This document shows, piece after piece, positions 1 through 8,538 of a stretch of DNA of 19,614 bases. Under the pieces are notes generated by a model. That model made no database searches. It saw only the letters and a list, made by a program, of their open reading frames with translations, and was not told where the DNA came from. Position numbers and translations under genes: made by a program. Position 1 is the first letter of the stretch. Each line of letters begins with the position of its first letter. Origin of the DNA: JBGQJN01 sp964423175 (GTDB lineage Bacteria > Patescibacteriota > Minisyncoccia > 2-02-FULL-40-12 > IGHO2-01-FULL-4-A); NCBI GenBank assembly GCA_964423175.1, contig CAYRDM010000010.1, positions 1 through 19,614 of the forward strand, given 5' to 3'.

Positions 1-26
1 TCTGAATTGGAAAGGACGATCTGGTC

Positions 27-173
27 ATGAAAGAGAAATCGGCTGCCGTTCTTATATATCGTTATCCCTCCTGGAGCCCTGATATAAAAGAGCAATTTGA
101 TATTTCTCCCTCTGATATAGAAAAGAAATCTTCTTGGGTTGAGATAAGAAAATTTATCAAGAAGTTTAAATGA
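27..173 (+). CDS. Possible small coupled ORF, 48 aa, unknown function
   Basis: Short ORF from ATG 27 to TGA 171-173. The ATG overlaps a TGA at 28-30 in frame 1 (ATGA), as expected if an upstream gene ending at 30 is translationally coupled to it. An AAGGA-like site at 12-16 lies about 10 bases before the ATG. The product is charged and soluble, with aromatic residues in a YRYPSWSP stretch near residue 12 and a lysine-rich tail (IRKFIKKFK). I recognise no family. It may instead be the C-terminal remnant of a gene cut by the window edge or by a frameshift, since its frame is blocked by a TGA at 3-5. Low confidence that it is a functional gene. Confidence 0.33.
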   Translation: MKEKSAAVLIYRYPSWSPDIKEQFDISPSDIEKKSSWVEIRKFIKKFK

Positions 174-176
174 AAA

Positions 177-1880
177 TTGGTGAGTTTAAATAAAATCATA
201 AATTCCAAATATTTTTGGCCTTTCTGTTTTTTTTGTCTTTTTGTTCTGCTTAGAATTCCAGGCCTGAATCTGTCCTATTATCAGGACGAGAGAGTTTGGC
301 CGGATATTGGAATGGCCGGTTTGAGAGGATTGGGAGGTTTTTTGCATCCACCACTGACAAGCTTCATTTTTATTTCTGCGGTTAAGATATTCGGGGCCGA
401 ACATTTAAGGCTTTTGCCTTTTGTTTTTGGTATGGCTAATTTTTGGCTGTTGTTCTGGATTTTAAAAAACAAATTTTCCTTTAGAGTGGCTCTCTGGGGA
501 GTCTTTTTCTATTCCATTGTTTTTTATTCCGTTCTGGCATCTTTGATGGTTGATACTGACGGTCAGATTTTACCATTCTTTTTTCTGATTTCAACTGCAA
601 GCTACTACAAGTGGTTAGAGAAAGACCGTGAATTAAACACCAGACTGCACTGGGCTTGCTTGATGATTTTTTCAATGATTTGCGGTCTTTTGACTAAGGC
701 CAGTTTTGTTATTGGTATTGGAGCGATTTCATTAGATTTTTTGTATAGCAATAAAAATCTTCTAAGGCCCGAAAAAATATTCAGAACTTTGCTAATATTT
801 TTGTCTTGTGCGGCATTTGCTTTTCTGATAATTCTAGGCGCGATGTATTTTTTGCCAAATTCAGATATTTCTAAACCACTTGCATATTGGAAACATTTTT
901 TTGTTCTACACAGTAGGAATTATTTGCAGGTTAGCATAGAGTTTTTTAAGTCTTTGCTTTATTTGTCGCCTTTGTTTTTTGTTTCCCTATTTTTATTAAG
1001 TAAAGAGACGTTTAACAAAATAAGATTATTCTTGTTTTTTATACTGCTGGGTCTTATTTTTTATCTTTTTATTTTTGATTTTTCTTCGGGTGCCCTAGAT
1101 CGTTATTTGCAGTTTTTAATTGTGCCGGCGGTGATAATTATGGGCGTTATTATAGATCAGGAGTTTTCTCGAGTTGATTTAAAAACTTTTAACAAAAAAA
1201 AGTCCGTGATCTTGTCTGTTGTTTTGGCTTCGGGCATATTTTTGTTTCAATTTTTGCACCATTTTGTTCCCGCTTTATATCCAAAAGAGGAGTGGTTTAG
1301 GAGATTTCTCTCTTTCAGATGGAACTTTTTATTTCCCTTTATGGGCGGTTCAGGGCCAATGGGTTTTTATGTTTCCTGGCTTTTCATATCTTTAATATGG
1401 ATTTTAATTTTATTTTTCGGTGCATACTTTAGATTTGGAAAGAGGCGTTCAAATTTTTTATGGTTTTCGGTTCTTGTTTTGGGAATACTGTATAATTCAG
1501 TTTTTGTAGAGGAATATTTATTCGGCAAGATTAACGGCAGTTCAAACATGTTGCTTAAGAACGCAGTTGTTTTTATAAAAAATGATAAAGATATTTCGAG
1601 TGTCATAAGTTATAACAATATTGGAAACAGAGAGTTGTCTAATATGGGCAAGTTCGAGAGAAGGCTTTATATAGCCCCCAAGTTTGAAAAAGATTACACG
1701 AACATATTAAGAAATTTTAGGGGACATTTTTTGGTTATTGATATACCAAGATTTCATGCCGACAGTCCTTTTCTAAAATATTTTTCTTCTTGCAAAACCA
1801 TTTACGATGAGCATTCCGGACAGATTAACTCAAAGATTTTTGATTGCAGACAGAGTAAAGTTCGCTTTGACAAAATATGA
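177..1880 (+). CDS. GT39-type (PMT/ArnT-like) integral membrane glycosyltransferase
   Basis: A 567-residue polytopic membrane protein. Family knowledge: GT-C transferases of the PMT/ArnT type move a sugar from a polyprenyl-phosphate donor onto protein, lipid or glycan on the outer face of the membrane. Seen here: a first membrane segment at about 12-32, followed by the first-loop acidic pair D37-E38 (YYQDERVW) that is typical of the catalytic loop; an HPPL motif at 57-60; an SLMVDTDG stretch at 122-129; about ten further hydrophobic segments to about residue 450; and a soluble tail of about 110 residues. The start is TTG 177 or GTG 180; no strong ribosome site decides between them. It ends 23 bases before the ABC exporter, probably in one operon. 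Acceptor and donor cannot be told from the sequence. Confidence 0.82.
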   Translation: MVSLNKIINSKYFWPFCFFCLFVLLRIPGLNLSYYQDERVWPDIGMAGLRGLGGFLHPPLTSFIFISAVKIFGAEHLRLLPFVFGMANFWLLFWILKNKFSFRVALWGVFFYSIVFYSVLASLMVDTDGQILPFFFLISTASYYKWLEKDRELNTRLHWACLMIFSMICGLLTKASFVIGIGAISLDFLYSNKNLLRPEKIFRTLLIFLSCAAFAFLIILGAMYFLPNSDISKPLAYWKHFFVLHSRNYLQVSIEFFKSLLYLSPLFFVSLFLLSKETFNKIRLFLFFILLGLIFYLFIFDFSSGALDRYLQFLIVPAVIIMGVIIDQEFSRVDLKTFNKKKSVILSVVLASGIFLFQFLHHFVPALYPKEEWFRRFLSFRWNFLFPFMGGSGPMGFYVSWLFISLIWILILFFGAYFRFGKRRSNFLWFSVLVLGILYNSVFVEEYLFGKINGSSNMLLKNAVVFIKNDKDISSVISYNNIGNRELSNMGKFERRLYIAPKFEKDYTNILRNFRGHFLVIDIPRFHADSPFLKYFSSCKTIYDEHSGQINSKIFDCRQSKVRFDKI

Positions 1881-1903
1881 TTTTTTGTGGTATTTTATAG
1901 GAA

Positions 1904-3691
1904 ATGCTTATTTCTTTTGAGAAATTAAGACAGACCTGGCAGATTATTAACCGAGCCTTCAGGAATTTTAGAGGCAGGTTTTTGTTTATAATATTTCTCG
2001 GGTTTTGCGCTGGATTGTTGGGTGGTGTAGGTATTAGCGCCATAATACCTCTTTTTTCTGTTTTAACAGGTCAAACCAACCAAGATGTCGATACGATAAC
2101 AAGGGTTATAGAAAAGACATTTATTTTTTTTCATATACCCTTTACCCTTTTGCTGCTCACGCTTTTCATAGCGGTACTTTTTGTTTTGAAGGCCATCATA
2201 CAATTTCTAGTAAAATATACTAACGGCAAAGTTACGGCTGAATATGAGGCTACTTTGAGGGATGATATTTTCAAGAAAACGCTCAATTCCTCTTGGGCCT
2301 ATCTCCTGAATCAAAAATCTGGTTTTTTGGAAAGAATATTGATGAACGATGTTTCTATCGCTACTCAAATTATTACGATAATCACGACAATTATACTCTT
2401 GGGGAGTAGCTTGATAATGTATGCGATAGTATCTTTTAATATTTCTGCTAATGTAACTCTTTTAACAATGGCTTTCGGCGCTATATTGTTTTTTGTTTTT
2501 AAACCCTTGTATTACAAAATTAGGAAGACTACCAGGGAAATGGTCTCAACAGAGAAAACGATTGCTCATTATTTTAGTGAAAGTATTTTAAATAGTAAGG
2601 CGATTAAGGCTTCAGGAATAGATGAACAGGTCATTGAAAAAGGCCAGGATTATTCTGATCAGCTGAGAGACTTTAGAGTTAAGGCGGCTTTTTATAAATC
2701 TGTTGCAGGTCCATTTTTTGAACCTCTTGGACTCCTTTTCATAATTGGTTTATTTATTTTTTATCATAATTCACCTGGTTTTAATTTTGTCTCATTTGCC
2801 GCGGTAATTTATTTAGTTCAGAAAATGTTTTCCTTTATAGAATCTTTGCAGGGGAATACCCAAAGAGTCAGCGAAATGATGCCCAACCTCCAGGCCGTGC
2901 TCGATTATAGGACCAACCTCGTAGAAAACAAAGAAATTGCAAAAGGTAGTTCCGACTTCATATTTAAAAAAGATATTGTTTTTGAAAATGTAAAATTTTC
3001 ATACGAAAATTTTAAGAATATTATTCCGGATTTAAGTTTTACAATTAAAAAGGGCGAAATGGTGGGTCTTATAGGTTCCTCCGGTTCAGGCAAGACAACG
3101 ATTGCAGATTTATTTTTGAGACTTTTTAAACCAGAGAAAGGAAGAATAATGTTGGATGGCAAGGATATAGAAACGATAGACATTGAAAAATGGAGAAAAA
3201 AAATTGGTTATGTATCTCAGGATGTTTTTTTGCTGAACGATACCATAGAGAACAATGTTAGATTTTTTGAAAAAAGCATTTCAAGGAAAAATATTATCAA
3301 GGCGATAGAGCTGGCGAATGCCGATAGTTTTGTAAAGAAGTTACCTAAGGGATTGAACACATTGATTGGTGAGAGGGGGGTTAAACTTTCGGTTGGTCAG
3401 AGACAAAGAATCGCTCTGGCGAGGGTTTTGGCAAAAAATCCAGAAATATTAATCCTAGATGAGGCTACAAGCTCTCTTGATAATAAGTCTGAACTTTTGG
3501 TACAGAAGGCCATCGAGAACCTCAAGGGCAAAGTTACCGTCCTAGCTATTGCTCATCGTTTGTCTACAATAACTGATTCTGATAGGCTTTTAATTCTAGA
3601 GAAAGGGAAGGTACTAGAAGAGGGTAAACCCGAAGAACTTCTAAAAGACAAGGACTCTCATTTTTATAAAATTTATAATATAAGAAACTAG
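1904..3691 (+). CDS. ABC exporter, fused membrane and ATPase domains (MsbA/PglK-like)
   Basis: A 595-residue half-transporter that should work as a homodimer. Residues about 1-330 form an ABC membrane domain with hydrophobic helices near 25-50, 80-100, 155-175, 185-205 and 270-300. The C-terminal ATPase domain is complete: Walker A GSSGSGKTT at 391-399 with K397, Q-loop in YVSQD, signature LSVGQ at 495-499, Walker B ILILDEA with D519-E520, and switch histidine H551 in AIAHR. All catalytic residues are present. Members of this architecture flip lipid A, lipid-linked oligosaccharides or peptides. The flanking glycosyltransferases make a lipid-linked glycan the likely cargo (inference). ATG 1904 lies 23 bases after the GT39-type gene; an AGG just before it is too close to be a good ribosome site. 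Confidence 0.93.
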   Translation: MLISFEKLRQTWQIINRAFRNFRGRFLFIIFLGFCAGLLGGVGISAIIPLFSVLTGQTNQDVDTITRVIEKTFIFFHIPFTLLLLTLFIAVLFVLKAIIQFLVKYTNGKVTAEYEATLRDDIFKKTLNSSWAYLLNQKSGFLERILMNDVSIATQIITIITTIILLGSSLIMYAIVSFNISANVTLLTMAFGAILFFVFKPLYYKIRKTTREMVSTEKTIAHYFSESILNSKAIKASGIDEQVIEKGQDYSDQLRDFRVKAAFYKSVAGPFFEPLGLLFIIGLFIFYHNSPGFNFVSFAAVIYLVQKMFSFIESLQGNTQRVSEMMPNLQAVLDYRTNLVENKEIAKGSSDFIFKKDIVFENVKFSYENFKNIIPDLSFTIKKGEMVGLIGSSGSGKTTIADLFLRLFKPEKGRIMLDGKDIETIDIEKWRKKIGYVSQDVFLLNDTIENNVRFFEKSISRKNIIKAIELANADSFVKKLPKGLNTLIGERGVKLSVGQRQRIALARVLAKNPEILILDEATSSLDNKSELLVQKAIENLKGKVTVLAIAHRLSTITDSDRLLILEKGKVLEEGKPEELLKDKDSHFYKIYNIRN

Positions 3692-3725
3692 AAATAAATT
3701 GGGATGCGAGGAGTTATTATAAGAA

Positions 3726-5057
3726 ATGTCTAACAATAACAAGATATTATTTGCGATATTTACCTATCAGCAGTATCAGACATATATAGAGACGCATTCT
3801 TTAAAAGATATGCTGGATAGGATTTCTTTTTTAGTTCACCCAAAATTGATGGGTATGGATTTTGGTGTACCCAAAGAAAGGATTTTTGCATATTCCTACC
3901 CGGACCATAAGAATGTTTTGCATAGACATATTTTTAATATTAATTCCTGGATAAGAAGAAAACAGAACAATGCTTTTTGGATAAGAACTTTGTTATTTAC
4001 TAAGCGTCAGAAAAGAATATATAGGCTTCTTTCACTTCCTGTTTTGAGCAGTTTGGTTAAGTGGTCATTTATCAATATGGCTTCAGATAAAAATCTTTTG
4101 AAGCTTTTACAAAAAATAGACCCGAGTATTGTGTTATTGCCCTCTCATGCTTTTGAAGGAAGAACCTTCGAAATGATAAGGATTGCCAAGAAGTTAAACA
4201 AACCTTCATTCATGATCATTGATAACTGGGACACGGTTGCCAACAAAACAGTCTTCACTTTGCAACCAGATTATTTGGGCGTTTGGAGCCGTCAGCAAGT
4301 TGATCATGCTTCGAGAGTCAGAAGTATGCCGACGGACAGGATTTTTATTCTCGGTGCTCCAAAGTTTATTTATCATCTAGATCCAGTCAAAAGATCCCAA
4401 CCCTCACCTTACCCATTTAAGTATGCACTTTTTGTCGGTATGTCAGAACATTTTGACGAGATAGGTGCTTTGAAAAAAATAGATCAGGCCATAGAAAAAA
4501 CTGGCTCAAACATCAAAGTTGTTTATCGACCAACTGCGACCCAGCACACGAGGAAATGCCCTGACGTGTTTTTTGAATATGATTTCAAAAATGTAATTAT
4601 AGATGAACCAGCGAAGGTTTATTATAAAAAATCTGCAACCTGGGATATATCTAAAGACAGTTTCAATCCTATATATTATCCGTCATTTGATTATTATCCA
4701 AGACTTTTGGCGAACATGGAGTTTATGATTGCGCCACAATCAACCATGCTCTTGGAAGGCGCTTTGTTTGATAAGCCCACATATCTGATGGCGTATGATG
4801 ATGGTTTCCACCCTTTTGGGCCTAAGTGGATTTTTGAGAACGGATTGCATTTAAAAGGCGTGGATCGCCTTAAAAATGTACGCATGATTCATAAGAAAGA
4901 AGATATGGAAAAAATATTTTTACCAGGCGATAGATTAAAAGAGGCTGGCGAGGCAATCGATATTGATTATTTTGTTTCTTTAGAGGCAACTGCCAACTAC
5001 TCCTCTAATCTAAAAAATAAGATAGATTCCGTTTTGTCTTCCTGGCACAAAGTTTAA
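3726..5057 (+). CDS. GT-B-like protein, probable glycan or teichoic-type transferase
   Basis: A 443-residue soluble protein with no signal peptide. Its N-terminal half starts with a beta-strand-like KILFAIF and carries DNWDT at 166-170. The C-terminal half has a GT-B-style donor-site stretch APQSTMLLEGALFDKP at 336-351, with a Ser-Thr before an invariant-looking Glu, followed by YDDG at 357-360. This layout resembles CDP-glycerol glycerophosphotransferase, polysialyltransferase and related capsule GT-B enzymes, but I cannot name the family. The gene at 11228 shares the DNW element and a similar donor-site stretch. A GAGGAG at 3708-3713 precedes ATG 3726 by 12 bases. It lies 34 bases after the exporter, consistent with one transcription unit. 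Substrate unknown. Confidence 0.6.
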   Translation: MSNNNKILFAIFTYQQYQTYIETHSLKDMLDRISFLVHPKLMGMDFGVPKERIFAYSYPDHKNVLHRHIFNINSWIRRKQNNAFWIRTLLFTKRQKRIYRLLSLPVLSSLVKWSFINMASDKNLLKLLQKIDPSIVLLPSHAFEGRTFEMIRIAKKLNKPSFMIIDNWDTVANKTVFTLQPDYLGVWSRQQVDHASRVRSMPTDRIFILGAPKFIYHLDPVKRSQPSPYPFKYALFVGMSEHFDEIGALKKIDQAIEKTGSNIKVVYRPTATQHTRKCPDVFFEYDFKNVIIDEPAKVYYKKSATWDISKDSFNPIYYPSFDYYPRLLANMEFMIAPQSTMLLEGALFDKPTYLMAYDDGFHPFGPKWIFENGLHLKGVDRLKNVRMIHKKEDMEKIFLPGDRLKEAGEAIDIDYFVSLEATANYSSNLKNKIDSVLSSWHKV

Positions 5058-5169
5058 ATGTCAAAGGTAATTCAATTGCGTTTTTCTATTTGCAGTTAGT
5101 CCAAACTTGTTTAAAGCAAAATGAAAGAATATTAAAAACCGCAGTACTTAAGGGGTACGGCAGTAATAT

Positions 5170-5961
5170 ATGAGAAAATTAGCAATTAAGTTTTTATTTA
5201 TGGTAGACGGAGCTCTTCACTTTTTTAAAGTATCTCGAGGGACTTTTTTGTGGAAAGTAAATGGTGTTTTACTGCGGAAACTTAAAAGAACTTTTGTTAA
5301 AATTCATGGTTTTGAGATGTTTTTAGATAAAAGAGATTCTCTGGGACTGTCCTTAACTGAATTTGAACCCGAAACAGTTATTATTTTTAAACAATTTGTT
5401 AAGCCTGGAGATACCGTTTTGAACGTAGGTGCAAATATAGGTTATTTTAGTCTTTTGGCTTCGAAACTCGGGGCGTCTGTGCTGGCTTTTGAGCCGGAAC
5501 CAGAAAGTTTCAGTCTTTTGAAAAAAAATATAGCACATAATAATTCCAAAATATCGGCATTCAACAACGCCGTATCTGATAAAAATCAAAGAGTAAAATT
5601 GTATCTAAATCCCGATAATCTTGCTGGTCACTCGCTGAATCAACGGAAAGAAAATCAAAAATATATTGAAGTCGAGGCCGTGGTTTTAGATGACTTCATT
5701 GACCCAGATAAAAAAATAGATTTTGTAAAAATAGATATTGAGGGGGAAGAATATCGGGCTTTTTTGGGAATGCGGAGGATATTGGCCGACAACCCTGGCA
5801 TTAAAATAATCGCGGAATACCACAATTATCATCAATTAGTTGATCTTCTGGTAGAGCAAGGATTTAAACTATATACGATAGAGTCGAAGGGTTTGAGGTC
5901 AATTTCTGCAGAAGATTTAAAAAGAGAAAATAGGGGGATCAATATATTTTGTAAGAGATAA
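5170..5961 (+). CDS. FkbM-family SAM-dependent methyltransferase
   Basis: A 263-residue class I methyltransferase. SAM motif I is VLNVGANIGYF at 83-93, the acidic post-strand-2 segment is FEPEP at 107-111, and the FkbM-type KIDIEGEE stands at 187-194. These three together are diagnostic for the FkbM fold. Family members mostly O-methylate sugars or polyketides, and many sit in glycan clusters. The N-terminal 50 residues are basic and hydrophobic (LAIKFLFMVDGALHFF) and might associate with a membrane or partner. TAAGGGG at 5149-5155 lies 14 bases before ATG 5170, a rather long spacing. A 112-base gap precedes it, and a strong hairpin terminator follows 26 bases after the stop. Probable role: O-methylation of the glycan made by this cluster (inference). 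Confidence 0.88.
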   Translation: MRKLAIKFLFMVDGALHFFKVSRGTFLWKVNGVLLRKLKRTFVKIHGFEMFLDKRDSLGLSLTEFEPETVIIFKQFVKPGDTVLNVGANIGYFSLLASKLGASVLAFEPEPESFSLLKKNIAHNNSKISAFNNAVSDKNQRVKLYLNPDNLAGHSLNQRKENQKYIEVEAVVLDDFIDPDKKIDFVKIDIEGEEYRAFLGMRRILADNPGIKIIAEYHNYHQLVDLLVEQGFKLYTIESKGLRSISAEDLKRENRGINIFCKR

Positions 5962-5987
5962 AACGGGCTGGGTCGATTAATTAATTT

Positions 5988-6018
5988 AAAAGTCCGCGTT
6001 TGCGGACTTTTGGTTTTT
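5988..6018. terminator. Bidirectional intrinsic terminator
   Basis: Perfect 10-bp stem AAAAGTCCGC (5988-5997) / GCGGACTTTT (6002-6011) with loop GTTT, followed by a T run at 6014-6018. The A tract at the start gives a U tract on the opposite strand. It lies between the convergent FkbM gene (+) and the first radical SAM gene (-, stop 6017-6019) and can serve both. Confidence 0.88.
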
Positions 6019-7801
6019 AAAGATTTAATATTTCAAGTGTTTTTCCAGAATCAACCAATTCCCTTACTTTTAAGAAAGTATCGTTCGGAATGTCACTGAA
6101 GTTTAGTGGTTCTCCGTCAGGACCTTCCAGGACTTTTGTGGCGTCATCTAGTGATAAACAATACTCACGGAACTTATCGTCAAAGACCGGAACGTGAGTC
6201 GTGGGGTCAAAGTTTAATCCAAAAATTCTTGTTAGTTCTTGTCTTACACGGGGATGATGTATTAGTTCTGTTCCGGGATACCATGTTAGTGTAAACATTC
6301 TTTTATTTACAGCCTCTGCCGGAATACCATATTTCGAACAATGTCCTTCCTCCCAGGCCATGAAGGCGACAGTGTCTTTTAGATCATCGAGTGTTTCTGT
6401 CGGATTCCCTTTGATCCAGGTACAGTTTGCATGAATTCCTACTTCTGTGCAGTTTTTTATTCCTTCAACCATGGATCTCGGGAATTGATAAGTCTTACCG
6501 AATACTTTTGTTGGAATGAAACCATTTGTAAGTGTGAACCCACCCTTGCCCAAGACCTCGAGGACTTTTGCATTGGCACTTTCTGGCCCGAAGCCAATAT
6601 ATCTGCAGCCAGCCTCGGCCATCAGTTTGATTCTCAGAGGGTCTTCAAAAATATATTCATCAATCGATCCGGATTTTGGTTTAATGCCAGCCGCCTCATC
6701 AAGTCTTGTCAAAGTGCCCCAGTTTATTCCTAGCGGTTTAAATAGCGGCACCATATCTCTAATCCTGTCGTAACTTACGGCAAAATTATCGTCTACGAAA
6801 GCGTGGAAGTCTATCCCATATCTATTTTGATAGTAGATGATTTGGTCGAGCATGTGCTGAGCCGATCTGACACGCCAACTTCTTTCACCTTGGGTGCCCC
6901 TGTAGCAATATCTGCAAGAGAACGGGCATCCGCGGCTGGATACTGAAGTGGTGCTACGGGTCATTGTGAATGGAACGGCAGAACTATTATTTGCTCCGAC
7001 TCCGAAAACGGCATTGCATACGTAGTAGTCAACCTGTTTGAAGTCACGTCCAAACACTTTCCTGAATATTGGATCATTATCGGCTAGTATATCAATATCT
7101 GCGAAGGGAAGTTCGTCTAAATTTATTGGACGATCCCCCGCATATAGAAATCTATGCTTATCTTTTACTTTGCCTAAGTAATATGGAGAAAGCTGACCAT
7201 TTTGGATGGCTGAGCCAAACCCTTGTTTTTTTATTGCACAAGCATCCAGGCAGATTTTTATTATTATGTCATCTCCTTCGGAATGAGCCACGGCGTCTAA
7301 CTCGGGTATGTAGTTGAAGAGACCTAATTTCAACTCTGTTGCTAAACCACCACCAGAAACTAGAAAAATTTGAGGGAAAAATCCTTTAATAAATTCCGCA
7401 AGTCTCTTTTGCCATCTTAGAGTTGTTATCTTGCCGGAAAATCCGACTATGTCTGGTTCGCCATAGTAATAGAAGTGTTGGTAAATAAACGTCTCTGCTT
7501 CCGCCGGACTTAGATGTCTTCCATTTGGCAATCCACGTTTTTCTGAAATTTCGTCTTTGATTCTATAGCCGTTAAGATCAATAACCCTAGCCTCTATATC
7601 AAATTGTTTTCTCAAGCGTGTCGCCATTAATAATGGGCCCTCGGGAGTAGTATTGGGCAATGCGGTTTCTCGTAGCGGCATATTGATGAAGACGATATTA
7701 AGACCCCTTAAATCAGATGGTCTTATGTCTTTAATTATATCTGCGGGGTGTGGCCTTTTTAATCCAACCTGGCTTGGTATCTGAAAAAGATCAGAACTCA
7801 T
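6017..7801 (-). CDS. B12-binding-domain radical SAM enzyme, copy 1
   Basis: A 594-residue protein. The N-terminal domain (about 35-190) has the Rossmann-like pattern of cobalamin-binding domains of class B radical SAM enzymes: INMPLRE at 39-45, DIVGFSGKITT at 117-127 and LVSGGGLATE at 147-156. No DxHxxG cobalamin motif is seen, which is common in this class. The radical SAM core begins with SSRGCPFSCRYC, giving cluster cysteines C292, C296 and C299, followed by VDDNF at 336-340 and GFGPES at 403-408. The family radically cleaves SAM and often methylates unactivated carbons or rearranges skeletons; the reaction here is unknown. ATG 7799-7801 is preceded by GAGG (7811-7814, minus strand) at 9 bases. 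It is divergent from the SIS isomerase. The second copy is at 16454-18250. Confidence 0.9.
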   Translation of the reverse strand: MSSDLFQIPSQVGLKRPHPADIIKDIRPSDLRGLNIVFINMPLRETALPNTTPEGPLLMATRLRKQFDIEARVIDLNGYRIKDEISEKRGLPNGRHLSPAEAETFIYQHFYYYGEPDIVGFSGKITTLRWQKRLAEFIKGFFPQIFLVSGGGLATELKLGLFNYIPELDAVAHSEGDDIIIKICLDACAIKKQGFGSAIQNGQLSPYYLGKVKDKHRFLYAGDRPINLDELPFADIDILADNDPIFRKVFGRDFKQVDYYVCNAVFGVGANNSSAVPFTMTRSTTSVSSRGCPFSCRYCYRGTQGERSWRVRSAQHMLDQIIYYQNRYGIDFHAFVDDNFAVSYDRIRDMVPLFKPLGINWGTLTRLDEAAGIKPKSGSIDEYIFEDPLRIKLMAEAGCRYIGFGPESANAKVLEVLGKGGFTLTNGFIPTKVFGKTYQFPRSMVEGIKNCTEVGIHANCTWIKGNPTETLDDLKDTVAFMAWEEGHCSKYGIPAEAVNKRMFTLTWYPGTELIHHPRVRQELTRIFGLNFDPTTHVPVFDDKFREYCLSLDDATKVLEGPDGEPLNFSDIPNDTFLKVRELVDSGKTLEILNL

Positions 7802-7881
7802 TTTGAGTTTCCTCGTCTTATATTGTGAAGGTTCGATGGCGGAATATTACAATTAAATGTGCCCAAAAGCAAGGGGAATAT

Positions 7882-7910
7882 TTGACATTAGGTCTAAAAT
7901 CAAGTAAAGA
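7882..7910 (+). promoter_or_regulatory. Putative sigma70-type promoter for SIS-TIM-SDR operon
   Basis: TTGACA (7882-7887) matches the -35 consensus exactly. The hexamer 17 bases downstream is TAAAGA (7905-7910), a poor -10 match in an AT-rich tract. It lies 38 bases before the SIS start codon in the 146-base divergent spacer. The spacing is ideal, but the weak -10 keeps this tentative. Confidence 0.5.
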
Positions 7911-7947
7911 TATTTTAATAAAGTCCTTTTAAAATAAGGAGAAATCA

Positions 7948-8538
7948 ATGGGTCTTAATAAAAGTTTTGCGTTTAATAGCAGGTTGAGACTTTATGAGCG
8001 AATATACGATGATGACGGCCAATTTCACGATTCTTTAGAGATCATACTCAAGATGATATTGGATACGTTAAAGCTTGGCGGTAAAATACTTATTTTTGGA
8101 AACGGCGGTTCAGCCGCTGAAGCACAACATTTTGCAGCCGAACTTGTGTGTCAGTTTAAAAAGAAGAGAAGGGCTTTCGCGGCCATTTCACTTACAACTG
8201 ACAGCAGTATTCTCACAGCCCAAAGCAACGATTTCAATTTCAATTCTGTCTTTTCGAGACAGATAGAGGCGATATGTACCAAGAAAGATTTGGTGATCGG
8301 CCTAACTACAAGTGATGCGGATGGGACCAGCAGTCATTCTGCGAATATATACAATGCATTTTTGGCGGCGCAAAAGATTGGTGCCAAGTCAGTTGGCTTT
8401 TTCAGTCAAAAAACCCAAAAACTTTTGCGCAAGGTCGATGCTTCAATAATTGTTCCCTCTGAGGAGACCGAGCTAATTCAAGAGGTGCACCTTGCGGCGA
8501 TTCACATACTTTGTGGATGGATAGAGGATCAGATATGA
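7948..8538 (+). CDS. gmhA: SIS-domain isomerase, GmhA (sedoheptulose-7-phosphate isomerase) family
   Basis: A 196-residue cytoplasmic protein at the usual GmhA length. Family reaction: sedoheptulose 7-phosphate to D-glycero-manno-heptose 7-phosphate. Seen: GNGGS at 51-55 (phosphate site), Q60-H61 and catalytic-type E65 in AQHFAAE, SNDF at 93-96, and QEVH with H181 in the C-terminal helix, matching the E65/H180 pair of E. coli GmhA. Odd: the second phosphate loop, STSGNS in E. coli, is here TTSDADGTSSHS (120-131), about six residues longer. AAGGAGA (7936-7942) lies 5 bases before ATG 7948. Its stop overlaps the next start (ATGA, 8535-8538), so it is translationally coupled to the TIM-barrel gene. 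No other heptose genes (HldE, HldD, HddC types) are visible, so another ketose phosphate is possible. Confidence 0.88.
   Translation: MGLNKSFAFNSRLRLYERIYDDDGQFHDSLEIILKMILDTLKLGGKILIFGNGGSAAEAQHFAAELVCQFKKKRRAFAAISLTTDSSILTAQSNDFNFNSVFSRQIEAICTKKDLVIGLTTSDADGTSSHSANIYNAFLAAQKIGAKSVGFFSQKTQKLLRKVDASIIVPSEETELIQEVHLAAIHILCGWIEDQI

Noticed and set aside
8511..8534. Earlier TTG start for the TIM-barrel gene
   Set aside because: ATG 8535 gives the typical ATGA coupling and starts at the first barrel strand; the extra residues look like the SIS gene read in another frame.
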